Source: Paenibacillus agri
GTDB taxonomy: Bacteria > Bacillota > Bacilli > Paenibacillales > Paenibacillaceae
DNA: 64,000 bases
Direction: 5' to 3'
Assembly: GCF_013359945.1 (NCBI RefSeq)
Contig: NZ_JABWCS010000210.1
Location: 1 to 64,000 of the forward strand
Below are positions 44,227 through 52,964 of the stretch, piece by piece. Below the pieces are notes generated by a model. The model saw only the letters and a program-made list of their open reading frames with translations. It was not told the DNA's origin and did not search any database. A program made the translations under genes and the position numbers. Positions within the stretch are counted from its first letter, which is position 1. Each line of letters begins with the position of its first letter.

Positions 44227-44820
44227 TTATTCCTTGATCAATGCGAGAAACTCAGCACGGGCCGCGGCGTCCTCACGGAAGGTTCCCCGTGTTGCCATCG
44301 TTACCGTCTTGCTTCCCGGCTTCTTCACACCCCGGGCACACATGCACAGATGTTCACCCTCCACCACAACCATCACGCCGTGGGGATTCAGCACCTCTGT
44401 CATAATGTCCGCGATCTGTGCTGTAATGCGTTCCTGCACCTGCAAGCGGCGGCTGACGGCTTCAACGAGCCGGGCCAGCTTGCTAAGTCCTGCTATTCTC
44501 CCGCTCGGCACATATCCAATATGCACTTTACCGAAGAAAGGGGCCATGTGATGCTCACACTGGCTGTAATAGACGATATCTTTGACGATGACGAGCTCTT
44601 CATGTGACTCGTCAAAGCTAACGCCGAGCGCCTCACGGGGATCCACTGAGTATCCGCCGAAGATCTCCTCATACATCCGTGTAACACGCGCCGGGGTTTC
44701 CAGCAAACCCTCACGGGCCGTATCTTCCCCGATTAATTCCAATATTTTCTCAACGTGATACTCTATTTGTTCACGGTGTTTCGATACATTGCTGTTTACG
44801 TAGTCCTTGATGCCCCCCAT
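44227..44820 (-). CDS. folE: GTP cyclohydrolase I
   Basis: This 197-residue Zn enzyme turns GTP into 7,8-dihydroneopterin triphosphate, the first step of folate and also of queuosine (7-deazaguanine) synthesis. It shows [34 protein letters not shown] (Zn Cys and His) and CMCARGV (second Zn Cys). The ATG at 44820 has AGAGG 6 bp upstream. It is the last gene in a leftward group with queG and yneF, ended by a terminator. Confidence 0.96.
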   Translation of the reverse strand: MGGIKDYVNSNVSKHREQIEYHVEKILELIGEDTAREGLLETPARVTRMYEEIFGGYSVDPREALGVSFDESHEELVIVKDIVYYSQCEHHMAPFFGKVHIGYVPSGRIAGLSKLARLVEAVSRRLQVQERITAQIADIMTEVLNPHGVMVVVEGEHLCMCARGVKKPGSKTVTMATRGTFREDAAARAEFLALIKE

Positions 44821-44874
44821 GCACAACCTCTCCCTTCCGCACCCGCGCGAAAATCTATCTATACCGGACTTCGG

Positions 44875-45126
44875 TTATCTGCCCTTGCGATTTCCGCCTC
44901 TGCCAGGAGCAGGGCGTCCCGCCTGCGGGTTATTGCCCTTCATCATCTGCTGAGCCCGCTGCATTTGCTTGCTATTCAGATTGTACCCCATTTGTTTGGC
45001 TACCTTTTGCAACATTTCCGGATCATTCTGCATCGTTGTCATTTGTCTGCGCAGATAGTATACACCGATGAAGAATCCACCGATCAGACCTACGACTAAC
45101 GTAATAATTGGTAATGCAATATTCAT
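44875..45126 (-). CDS. yneF: YneF/UPF0154 family small membrane protein
   Basis: 83 residues: one N-terminal membrane helix (about 3-22), then PEMLQKVAKQMGYNLNSKQMQRAQQMMKG, the UPF0154 pattern. A basic Gly/Arg tail follows. Function is not known. The ATG at 45126 is chosen because it starts at the helix. The frame extends 14 codons further without need. Confidence 0.87.
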   Translation of the reverse strand: MNIALPIITLVVGLIGGFFIGVYYLRRQMTTMQNDPEMLQKVAKQMGYNLNSKQMQRAQQMMKGNNPQAGRPAPGRGGNRKGR

Positions 45127-45221
45127 CCCAAGTCCACCTCTATTGCTTTTGTCTACGCCACTAGGCACGCGAGTCTATCATAGCATTTCAACAAGTGGAC
45201 AGCAATTGGAAAAATCCATAT

Positions 45222-46424
45222 TTACGTCTCATCTTCACGTTGTTCCAGTCCACCCTGCAGCTTCTCCTGGGCCCGGCCCAGCATCTCAAGCACCGTCTCA
45301 TGCTGCTCAGTCTCCAGCGCCTGATTCACAGCCGCCAGCGCCTCTTCCCCGCCAATGCGCGACAGCGCCCAGGCGGCGGTTCCGCGCATCTCCGGCCGCG
45401 GCTCCCGCAGCAGAATCTCACACAGCTTCGGAACAGCTGCGGTCTCCTTGAAGTTCCCTAGCGCGATGATCGCGTTGCGCTGCATCGGCTTCTTGCCCCG
45501 CCACGCCGCTGAGCTACTGCCGAATTTCTCCTTGAACTCTCTGTTAGTGAGATCCAGAATCGGCATGAGAAGCGGCTTAACAACCTCGGGATCAGGCTGG
45601 AGCTGCGGACGGTGGTTCCAGTTCTTGCCGCGGTTTTTCGGACAGACGATCTGACACGTATCACAACCGTAGAGCCGGTTTCCGATCTTGGTCATGTAGT
45701 CATCGCTCAGGAAGCCCTTAGTTTGTGTCAGAAAAGAAATGCAGGCCTGTGCGTTGAGCTGGCCAGGGCCAACAAGCGCTCCAGTAGGACAAGCATCAAT
45801 ACATTTTGTGCATTCCCCGCACCCTTCCTGTACCGGTTCATCTGGAGGGAAGGGAATATTCGTGACCATCTCTCCAAGAAAAATCCACGACCCCCACTTC
45901 GGCGAGATAATCGAGCAGTTTTTCCCGCTGAAGCCGATTCCGGCGCGCTCCGCCACCGCGCGATCCACCAGCACGCCGGTATCGACCATGCTATCCATTA
46001 CGGCATCCGGTACCCGCGCACGGATGAATTCTTCGAGATTCGCCAGCGCTTCTCGCAACACGTGGTGGTAATCTTGTCCCCAAGAGGCGCGGGCCAGGAT
46101 GCCCCGGCGAGCACCCGGCTCCGACTTTGGCGGGTTCTCCATTTTGGAAGGATACGCAACTGAAATGGAAATAATCGATTCCGGCTTATCGCCAGATTGC
46201 AGGGCCGGAATCGTTCTTTTATCAAGATCAGGCTCTTCGAACCCGGACTCGAAGCCCTTCTCCCGGTGCTGCTGAAGTATATTTTTCAAGTAGAGAAAAG
46301 GCTCTGCGGTGGTGAACCCCACATCGTCAATTCCAAGTGATGACGCGGCCTCCTTGATCTCTGCCTTAAGCTCTTCCCACTTGGAGGGCGGTGGAGCATA
46401 TGAGGTTTCAGGCATTCTGTGCAT
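45222..46424 (-). CDS. queG: Epoxyqueuosine reductase
   Basis: This 400-residue cobalamin-dependent iron-sulfur enzyme does the last step of queuosine synthesis on tRNA. It shows the QueG N-terminal domain, two 4Fe-4S motifs (CGECTKCIDACPTGAL and CDTCQIVCPKN) and a C-terminal HEAT-like repeat (about 310-390). The ATG at 46424 has AAGGAGG 8 bp upstream; the frame continues further without support. folE, two genes downstream, supplies the first queuosine precursor, so the pathway link is sensible. Confidence 0.95.
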   Translation of the reverse strand: MHRMPETSYAPPPSKWEELKAEIKEAASSLGIDDVGFTTAEPFLYLKNILQQHREKGFESGFEEPDLDKRTIPALQSGDKPESIISISVAYPSKMENPPKSEPGARRGILARASWGQDYHHVLREALANLEEFIRARVPDAVMDSMVDTGVLVDRAVAERAGIGFSGKNCSIISPKWGSWIFLGEMVTNIPFPPDEPVQEGCGECTKCIDACPTGALVGPGQLNAQACISFLTQTKGFLSDDYMTKIGNRLYGCDTCQIVCPKNRGKNWNHRPQLQPDPEVVKPLLMPILDLTNREFKEKFGSSSAAWRGKKPMQRNAIIALGNFKETAAVPKLCEILLREPRPEMRGTAAWALSRIGGEEALAAVNQALETEQHETVLEMLGRAQEKLQGGLEQREDET

Positions 46425-46547
46425 ATCCGCATCCTCCTTTGATCTATTTTTAAAAAAGGCGCTGCTGTCCCCTATTATCGACAAAATTCTTGGTACCAGG
46501 GTCCGGCAACATTCGTAATCATTCGCGCCTTCAGACCATTATAACAA

Positions 46548-46600
46548 TAGAAAAGCATATCTCCCAGTCCTTTGCAAAGGACCCTCGAAGATATGCTTCA
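46548..46600 (-). terminator. Terminator after the GNAT gene
   Basis: The minus strand has AAGCATATCT...AGATATGCTT outer arms, with an inner GTCCTTTGCAAAGGAC hairpin, followed by TTTTCTATT. Confidence 0.75.
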
Positions 46601-46673
46601 GTATAATGAAACAACTATCGTTCTCTATTCTAGAAAAATGTTTCCGCTTACGTAGTAGCCGAAATCAAGCCGA

Positions 46674-47093
46674 TTAACCGACAATACTCAGCTTCCGTAC
46701 GGATTTGAAGATTTGATTCTCACCATAGCCCATAGCTTCATACAATGGCAACGCAAACGAATTATGCTCGTCCACAGCTACAAAAATACCGCTGACTTTG
46801 CGTGCCTGAAACCGGTGCTCCATAGCCGTTACCAAACTTCTGCCGACTCCTCTACGGCGATAATCGGGATGTACAGCTATACGGAAATAACAGCCGTGAT
46901 TCTTCTCGATCGTGCCAATAAGAGCGCCCACAATCTCTCCTTCGTCTTCAGCAACTACAATGAGATCGGAATCCCATGAAAGCTGTCTGGAGAAAGGCTC
47001 AATGGTGTTCTCAAAACACTCATCCGATAGCGCGGTCTGCAGCAGTTCAGTTACTGGGCTTACGTCGCTTAATTGAAAGGAACGAACGTGCAT
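46674..47093 (-). CDS. GNAT family N-acetyltransferase (RimI-like)
   Basis: This 139-residue protein has the acetyl-CoA loop in HPDYRRRGVGRSLVTAMEHRF and a C-terminal NSFALPLYEAMGY motif. RimI-type enzymes acetylate protein N-termini, but the substrate of this member is unknown. It is monocistronic. Confidence 0.9.
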   Translation of the reverse strand: MHVRSFQLSDVSPVTELLQTALSDECFENTIEPFSRQLSWDSDLIVVAEDEGEIVGALIGTIEKNHGCYFRIAVHPDYRRRGVGRSLVTAMEHRFQARKVSGIFVAVDEHNSFALPLYEAMGYGENQIFKSVRKLSIVG

Positions 47094-47540
47094 TCTTTAA
47101 AATCTCCCTTTTCTATGGCTTATGATTTTACAAAAAGAAGGAGTTCCCATAACAGTGTGGAGACGAAAAAAGCAACAAAAACCGAGGAATACCTGCTTTT
47201 AAATCTATTAAAGCACATATTTCTCGCTATATCATCACTTTTCTTTTGAAAGCGCTTGATTTGAAGCGTTTACAAAGTATTAGTTTACATTACTTCTTTA
47301 TTAAGGAAATAAATCATGAATAAAGAGCGCATCACTGCGGAATCCTATTCCTTTGACACAGCGTTTACAATTGAAAAATGGGATGTTCAAACGCGGATAC
47401 TTTGTAAACATTTTTGTTTATTTAGTATTGCATTATTGTTCCAGATGCTGTTTAATGATAGTAGTTAGACGGGTACATATCCCCATAGGTTATATTGGGA
47501 TAACCTATAAAAAACAACTAATATCAGGAGGGATTTTTCC
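47094..47540. other. Regulatory region upstream of sodA
   Basis: No gene. Two partial cre-like motifs lie near 47249-47275 (TGAAAGCGCTTGAT, and GTAAACGCTTCAAA on the minus strand). A perfect 9-bp inverted repeat lies close to the sodA start. I could not fix a promoter with confidence; a TTGACA at 47354 has no good -10 partner. Confidence 0.5.
47485..47508. promoter_or_regulatory. Perfect inverted repeat in the sodA leader
   Basis: ATAGGTTAT and ATAACCTAT (9-bp arms) flank ATTGGG. It ends 32 bp before the sodA ATG and just before its SD. It could be an operator or an mRNA hairpin. Confidence 0.6.
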
Positions 47541-48149
47541 ATGGCATTTCAATTACCGGCACTTCCTTACGCGAACAACGCACTCGAACCACACATCGAC
47601 GCTTTGACGATGGAGATTCACCACGACCGGCACCATAACACTTATGTGACGAACCTGAACGCCGCACTGGAAAAGGCACCTGAACTGGAAGGCAAAAGCA
47701 TCGAAGAGCTTCTGACCGACCTGAACGCTATTCCTGAAGGCATCCGTACTGCTGTTCGCAACAATGGCGGTGGACATGCTAACCATACTTTGTTCTGGGA
47801 AGTTATCGGACCAAACGGCGGTGGCGCACCAACTGGCGCACTAGCTTCCGCAATCGACAGCGAGCTTGGCGGTTTCGACAAGTTCAAAGAAGATTTCGCA
47901 GCAGCAGCAACTACCCGCTTCGGCAGCGGCTGGGCTTGGCTTGTTGTAAAAGACGGCAAGCTGGCAGTTACAAGCACGCCTAACCAAGACAACCCGATCA
48001 GCGAAGGTGCAACTCCAATCCTCGGTCTGGATGTATGGGAGCATGCTTACTACCTGAACTACCAAAACAAACGCCCAGATTATATCAAAGCGTTCTGGAA
48101 CGTAGTTAACTGGGAAGAAGTTGGCAAACGCTACGAAAGCGCTAAGTAA
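47541..48149 (+). CDS. sodA: Superoxide dismutase (Mn/Fe)
   Basis: This 202-residue cytoplasmic enzyme converts superoxide to O2 and H2O2. Metal ligands are H27 in EIHHDRHH, His in [11 protein letters not shown], and Asp/His in [21 protein letters not shown]-type motifs (GSGWAWLVV) support the Mn class. AGGAGGG lies 7 bp before the ATG. Its own terminator follows. It is a separate gene from the fusion SOD 4 kb upstream and shares only its catalytic domain type. Confidence 0.97.
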   Translation: MAFQLPALPYANNALEPHIDALTMEIHHDRHHNTYVTNLNAALEKAPELEGKSIEELLTDLNAIPEGIRTAVRNNGGGHANHTLFWEVIGPNGGGAPTGALASAIDSELGGFDKFKEDFAAAATTRFGSGWAWLVVKDGKLAVTSTPNQDNPISEGATPILGLDVWEHAYYLNYQNKRPDYIKAFWNVVNWEEVGKRYESAK

Positions 48150-48209
48150 GACGCTTTGACTTCGCTGCCTTTTGAACGGCAGCATCCGTTTTCTACTATA
48201 TAAACAGCA

Positions 48210-48256
48210 AAAGAAGGTATCTCCTTCGGCTTCAGGGCCAGGGAGATACCTTCTTT
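48210..48256 (+). terminator. Intrinsic terminator of sodA
   Basis: A perfect 15-bp stem AAAGAAGGTATCTCC/GGAGATACCTTCTTT (48210-48224 with 48242-48256). Confidence 0.88.
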
Positions 48257-48300
48257 GTGTTGATATTCGGTAATTAATAATGTGCTATCCGCAAACAAAC

Positions 48301-48414
48301 TAATGGCAACAGGCTGCGGATGGCCGATCTGTTGCCATTATGGCTGAGTGAATAGGCGGCCAGGTCGAGACGGATCGGGCTGTTCGCATTTGAGCGGCTA
48401 AACTTCTCGACCTG
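48301..48414. repeat. Two adjacent hairpins between sodA and mutY
   Basis: TAATGGCAACAG pairs with CTGTTGCCATTA (48301-48312, 48329-48340), and CAGGTCGAGA pairs with TCTCGACCTG (48361-48370, 48405-48414). Neither has a T tract. They lie beyond the mutY stop. Confidence 0.75.
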
Positions 48415-48456
48415 ACTTGGTAAGCAGGGTCAGGCATCTTTATATCCTGCCTATCA

Positions 48457-49725
48457 CTACTCTTGTCCCGCCTGCTCCTGCTCATCAAAATAGCTATTAA
48501 GCAGCTTCAGGAACACGTTCGGAAAAGCATAATTCGCCATGTCCGCACGGTTGATCCAGCGGACTGCCCCCCGGTCAGCGGGATCGCCGCTGCCGTCGTC
48601 AAACAGCTCCACAGGTGCGCTGCCATCCGGCAGCAGCGCACCACCCGCAGCGGCTTCTGCAGCTGCGGCGCCGTACACCGCCCTGCCCTCTGCGGCGAGC
48701 GGCAGGGCCTCTTCCTCCCTGCAGCGGTACACCTGCAGGGTCCACACGATATGGCTGAACACGTGTTCCGCAGCCATCCAGTGCCCTTCCGGCCGGGCAG
48801 AGATCCCGGCCGACTGCAGGGACCGGCGCAGCCGGTCCTGCGCCGCGGCCTCCGGCAGCGGCGTGCGGGGTGCGCCGCCCTCCGCAGGCGGCGCAGGCCA
48901 GTGCGGCAGCTCCCACATGCGGGCGAGAAGCCCGCTGGATGGCCGCTGCCGGATCAGCACCCGGCCCGCGTGGGCACCGCGGCCCTCCACCAGAGCCGCC
49001 AGCCGCTCTTCCGGGCGCGGCGGCTTGGCCTTGGTCTTCACGGGCAGCTCGGTCTCGCAGCCCGCTAGACGCCCTGCGCAATGTTCCATCACCGGGCAGG
49101 TAAGACAGCGCGGGGATTTCGGGGTGCAGACCAGTGCGCCCAGCTCCATGAGCGCCTGGTTGAAGCTGGAGGCTTCTCCTTCCGGAATCAGCTCTCTGAC
49201 CAGTCCCTCCATTTTCACCCGTGTAGGTCCTTTAGCAATATCGTCCCGAATCAGGAAATAACGTGACAACACACGCATCACATTGCCGTCGACAGCCGGC
49301 TCCGGCCGGTTAAAGGCAATACTAAGAATTGCCCCTGCTGTATAAGGACCTACACCCTTCAGACCGAACACTGCATCACGGTCGTCTGGCACTTGTCCGC
49401 CATACAGCTCCTTCACCTGTTTAGCCGCATGCTGGATATTGCGGGCACGGGAATAATACCCGAGTCCCTCCCAGCATTTCAGCACATCTTCTTCGGGCGC
49501 ATCGGCCAGCGATTCCACCGTCGGAAACCGCTCGATAAAACGGTGGAAATAAGGAATCACCGTATCGACCCGTGTCTGCTGCAGCATGATCTCAGAAATC
49601 CAGATATAATACGGATTGCGGTGACGGCGCCACGGCAGATCCCGTTTTTCCCTCTGATACCACTCCAGCAAATGGCGGCTGAAAAATACCTTAGCCTCTT
49701 GCTGTTGTTGCTCCTGCTGTATCAT
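48457..49725 (-). CDS. mutY: A/G-specific adenine DNA glycosylase
   Basis: This 422-residue enzyme removes adenine mispaired with 8-oxoguanine. It has the HhH-GPD fold (LKGVGPYTAGAILSIAFNRPEPAVDGNVMRV, with the catalytic Asp), a 4Fe-4S motif C-x6-C-x2-C-x5-C (about residues 200-220), and a NUDIX-like C-terminal domain for 8-oxoG recognition. An acidic C-terminal tail follows. The last 150 codons are very GC-rich. It follows acpS in the same direction with 37 bp between. Confidence 0.96.
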   Translation of the reverse strand: MIQQEQQQQEAKVFFSRHLLEWYQREKRDLPWRRHRNPYYIWISEIMLQQTRVDTVIPYFHRFIERFPTVESLADAPEEDVLKCWEGLGYYSRARNIQHAAKQVKELYGGQVPDDRDAVFGLKGVGPYTAGAILSIAFNRPEPAVDGNVMRVLSRYFLIRDDIAKGPTRVKMEGLVRELIPEGEASSFNQALMELGALVCTPKSPRCLTCPVMEHCAGRLAGCETELPVKTKAKPPRPEERLAALVEGRGAHAGRVLIRQRPSSGLLARMWELPHWPAPPAEGGAPRTPLPEAAAQDRLRRSLQSAGISARPEGHWMAAEHVFSHIVWTLQVYRCREEEALPLAAEGRAVYGAAAAEAAAGGALLPDGSAPVELFDDGSGDPADRGAVRWINRADMANYAFPNVFLKLLNSYFDEQEQAGQE

Positions 49726-49762
49726 CTTCTATTCCCCTTATTCTTGTGTATTCATAGTCCTC

Positions 49763-50155
49763 TTATGGAGACTCCACTACCGCAAAAGCCGAAGCCAATT
49801 CACGGGTATGGGTGATCGTCAGATGTATAGTGTAGCCTGTGCTTTCCGGCAAGGCTAGTCTTGCCCAGGCCTCCGCAGACAGTGTGACCACCGGCTTGCC
49901 CAGCCCATCCGGCAGGATCTCGATATCCTGAAAACCCACCTGACTGCCGATTCCGCAACCTAAAGCCTTAACAACAGCTTCCTTGGCCGCGAAGCGCCCG
50001 GCTGTAAATTCCCCAGCCTTGCCGCCCCGTCCCTTCGCCAGAAGCTGCTCCTTCTCCGTCAAGATCCGCTGTAACAACTTCGCACCTATACCCTTTTGCA
50101 TCATTGCCGTGATTCGCTCAATCTCCAGAAGATCATGTCCGATACCGTATATCAA
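49763..50155 (-). CDS. acpS: Holo-[acyl-carrier-protein] synthase
   Basis: This 130-residue enzyme adds 4'-phosphopantetheine to acyl carrier protein. It shows GIGHDLLEIERI (Mg Asp near the start), GRFAAKEAVVKALG (Mg Glu) and the C-terminal LTITHTRELASAFAV. The TTG at 50155 is preferred, with AAGGAG 9 bp upstream and the exact family start, over the ATG at 50197. It probably forms a unit with mutY. Confidence 0.94.
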   Translation of the reverse strand: MIYGIGHDLLEIERITAMMQKGIGAKLLQRILTEKEQLLAKGRGGKAGEFTAGRFAAKEAVVKALGCGIGSQVGFQDIEILPDGLGKPVVTLSAEAWARLALPESTGYTIHLTITHTRELASAFAVVESP

Positions 50156-50404
50156 TATTTCACGCTCCTTGTAGACGTGTATCCCCGATTGCTTCATTTA
50201 ATGGTATTATTAATGGTAAGAACTTCTTGTAGAACCTTTGTTGAACATATACCGATATAATAGAAGTGAACCTAATTTTACTGCCTATACTAAACCCTTC
50301 TGTATCTTAAAAGAAAATCGGGCGGAAGTCTATTCTGCACCTGTCCATTGACTAGAACCGCCTTACGATAAACGCCACTCTGTATAGAAAAGAGGGACCG
50401 CCCT

Positions 50405-51238
50405 ATGAACCGCAGCTTCGAAATTCCAGCCGGAAATGATGCCCTGCTCCGTTGCTCTCGCTTTCCTGCCCACAACACACCGAAGAGCCTCGTTATCATA
50501 ATTCACGGTTACAAAGGGTTCAAGGATTGGGGAATGTTCCCCTATCTCGCCAATGCACTCAGCCGCGAGCATGAAGTCGTCACCTTCAACTTCTCACATT
50601 CAGGGATTGGAGAAGATCTGCACAATTTTACCGAGCTCGATAAATTTGCGCGCAATACCTTCAGCCGCGAGCTCAAAGACATGGAGATTCTACTCTCTTA
50701 TCTGAATCAGCACCCTGATTTGGGCAGCCTTCCCGTCTTTCTCCTGGGACATAGCCGGGGCGGGGCAGATGCTCTGTTATACGCGTTGGATCATCCGGAA
50801 GGAATCACAGGTGTCATCTCCTGGAATGGTGTGACCCATCCTGAGAATTTGTACTCGCCGGAGCAGAAACGAGATATGCTACAGCAAGGCCGGGCTTATA
50901 TCCTTAATGGCCGCACAGGCCAGCAAATGCCGCTGGATGCAGTGCTTCTGGAAGACCTCGAGCAGCACCAAGAGCGGTATCAAATTCTGGAGCGGATGAG
51001 GGAAGCTACTTTTCCCACCGTCTTGATTCAAGGAACACGTGATGGCGAGCATTTGCGGCGCGGTTCAGCACAGTTGACCGAGATCCGTCCGGATATCGAC
51101 TGGGTACAAATTCCGGACGGGAATCATACCTTTGGAACCGTACATCCCTTTGCAGGAACCACCCCACAACTGGAGCAGGCCATTGCGGTCTCCGAAGCTT
51201 TTATCGACCGTACACTTGCTAGCCAGCTGGGACAATAA
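50405..51238 (+). CDS. Alpha/beta hydrolase
   Basis: 277 residues, no signal peptide. It shows VIIIHGYKGFKDWGMFPYLA (oxyanion HG), the nucleophile in LGHSRGGADAL, the acid in QGTRDGE, and a C-terminal DGNHTFG His. It is close to the dienelactone-hydrolase/prolyl-oligopeptidase-like esterase group. AGAGGG precedes the ATG. It is monocistronic, convergent with nadE. Substrate unknown. Confidence 0.9.
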   Translation: MNRSFEIPAGNDALLRCSRFPAHNTPKSLVIIIHGYKGFKDWGMFPYLANALSREHEVVTFNFSHSGIGEDLHNFTELDKFARNTFSRELKDMEILLSYLNQHPDLGSLPVFLLGHSRGGADALLYALDHPEGITGVISWNGVTHPENLYSPEQKRDMLQQGRAYILNGRTGQQMPLDAVLLEDLEQHQERYQILERMREATFPTVLIQGTRDGEHLRRGSAQLTEIRPDIDWVQIPDGNHTFGTVHPFAGTTPQLEQAIAVSEAFIDRTLASQLGQ

Positions 51239-51317
51239 CTGTCCTCTTACTGTTCTCCCGAGCTGTTGGCAGTCGTCCCTCGATGTCGTGTCTTTCTGGC
51301 GTCGCCCTCACAAAACG

Positions 51318-51369
51318 GCAAAAACCGCCCCGGACTCTGCACTGTTTCACAGAGCACCCCGTGGCGGTT
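51318..51369 (-). terminator. Intrinsic terminator of nadE
   Basis: AACCGCC/GGCGGTT outer stem (51323-51329 with 51363-51369) and CTCTG/CAGAG inner stem, followed on the minus strand by TTTTT. Confidence 0.72.
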
Positions 51370-51396
51370 CCCGAGATCAGGTATGCTGTTGCTGTA

Positions 51397-52206
51397 CTAA
51401 ATACCCGGAATGACATTGCGCTTGTGCGCTGTTCTACGGTAGTAGCTCTCCAGCTTCTCTGCGACTTCAGGCCGAACCTGCTTGCCTTCCAGATAATCGC
51501 TGTTGTCATCATAGCTAATACCAAGCTCCGTCTCGTCCGTTTGTCCAGGCCAAAGTCCGGCCGTTGGCGCTTTAGTGACTACTTCTTCCGGCACTCCGAT
51601 ATAGCTGGCCACTTGCCGCACCTGACGCTTGTTCAGGGTAGAGAGAGGTGTAATATCGACAGCCCCGTCACCCCATTTGGTATAGAACCCGGTAATCGCC
51701 TCGGAAGCATGATCCGTGCCAACTACAAGCAGATTCTTCTCAAAGGAAAGTGCGTATTGCATCACCATCCGTGTTCTGGCCTTCACGTTCCCCTTACCCT
51801 GATGGGTCATATGACGGTGATCACCAAGTGCCTTCATGCCGTGCTCCACTTCAAGAGCGATTTCGTTCACGGCTTCCTCGATATTAGTCTCTACTGTATG
51901 CTTCAAGTCAAAAGCCTTGGCTACAGCATAACTGTGGTCAATATCTTCCTGTTCCCCGTAAGGCTGGAATACACCAAGAGTCACATACTCTTTGCCTTCC
52001 TGCTCCGACAGCTCGTCCGTTGCCCGTTTGCACAGACCCGCGGCCACCGCGCTGTCTACTCCGCCACTAATGGCGATTAGCAGCCCTTTGGCGCCTGCTT
52101 GAAGCACGTATTTTTTTAGAAAATCGACTCGCTTCTGAACCTCTGCCTCTGCATCAATTGTTGGTTTGACACCGAGGTCGGCGATAATCTCTTCCTGCAA
52201 ACTCAC
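51397..52206 (-). CDS. nadE: NH3-dependent NAD+ synthetase
   Basis: This 269-residue enzyme turns nicotinate adenine dinucleotide into NAD+ with ammonia and ATP. The ATP pyrophosphatase P-loop LLIAISGGVDSAVAAGL lies near residue 41, with VGTDHASEAITGFYTKWGDGA and KAPTAGLWPGQTDETELG. It lacks an amidase domain, so it uses free ammonia. The GTG start at 52206 has GGGGTG 6 bp upstream. It is monocistronic. Confidence 0.96.
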   Translation of the reverse strand: MSLQEEIIADLGVKPTIDAEAEVQKRVDFLKKYVLQAGAKGLLIAISGGVDSAVAAGLCKRATDELSEQEGKEYVTLGVFQPYGEQEDIDHSYAVAKAFDLKHTVETNIEEAVNEIALEVEHGMKALGDHRHMTHQGKGNVKARTRMVMQYALSFEKNLLVVGTDHASEAITGFYTKWGDGAVDITPLSTLNKRQVRQVASYIGVPEEVVTKAPTAGLWPGQTDETELGISYDDNSDYLEGKQVRPEVAEKLESYYRRTAHKRNVIPGI

Positions 52207-52407
52207 AAACTACACCCCGTTTCATCAGTCTGAAATGATTCCATCATCATCATATCACCATAATAATGGGATCTGAACACTTCCAAACCTATTCTGTCCC
52301 AAACATGGAGGGAACATCAAGCCCGAAAGTATGTATTTCTATTTTGAAAAATCCCGCATGCAGCCGGAATATCCGGCGCAGCGAGATTATATGGAATAGC
52401 TATGATT

Positions 52408-52842
52408 TTATTGGCAGAGACGGTTGAATACTTCCTTCAATTCAGCAGCAATTTCAGCTGCGGAACGGTCTTCAACGGAGTGACGCTCGATGAAGTGAAC
52501 CAGTTCTCCATCCTTCATCAGTGCGATGGAAGGCGAAGACGGCGCATATGGAGCGAAATACTCACGCGCTTTGGCTGTAGCTTCCTTCTCCTGACCGGCG
52601 AATACTGTGAACAGGTGATCCGGCACAATCTCATTTTGCAACGCTTGGGCTACGCCCGGACGGCATTGGCCAGCAGCGCATCCGCATACGGAATTAACAA
52701 CCACAAGCGCTGTACCCTTGGCATTTGGAAGCGCAGCTTCTACCGCTTCTGGGGTCAACAACTCCTCGAATCCGATGCCTGTCAGATCGTCACGCATAGG
52801 CTGGATTGAATCTCTCATATATTGGCTAAAAGACATGGACAT
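52408..52842 (-). CDS. BrxA/BrxB family bacilliredoxin
   Basis: This 144-residue thioredoxin-like protein removes bacillithiol from oxidised proteins. The active site NSVCGCAAGQC gives C53-G-C55, with C60 nearby. The N-terminus resembles BrxA (YphP). AAGGAG lies 11 bp before the ATG. Its presence implies a bacillithiol-making host. It stands alone. Confidence 0.94.
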   Translation of the reverse strand: MSMSFSQYMRDSIQPMRDDLTGIGFEELLTPEAVEAALPNAKGTALVVVNSVCGCAAGQCRPGVAQALQNEIVPDHLFTVFAGQEKEATAKAREYFAPYAPSSPSIALMKDGELVHFIERHSVEDRSAAEIAAELKEVFNRLCQ

Positions 52843-52964
52843 TTCTCAGCACTCTCCTTTGCACTTTAGCTGCTTGTCAGATAATATCACAACAGCACTT
52901 ACTAACTTTATTATACATCCATACTCTGTGAAAGCAAGGGATGAACAAGGCCCTTCGGCACTCT

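Noticed and set aside
47249..47275. CcpA cre sites upstream of sodA
   Set aside because: Both matches break down in the last three positions of the consensus. They are kept only as a remark in the region entry.
51283..52080. 265-residue frame antisense to nadE
   Set aside because: Lies over nadE, whose motifs are complete. The antisense product is cysteine/histidine-rich noise.
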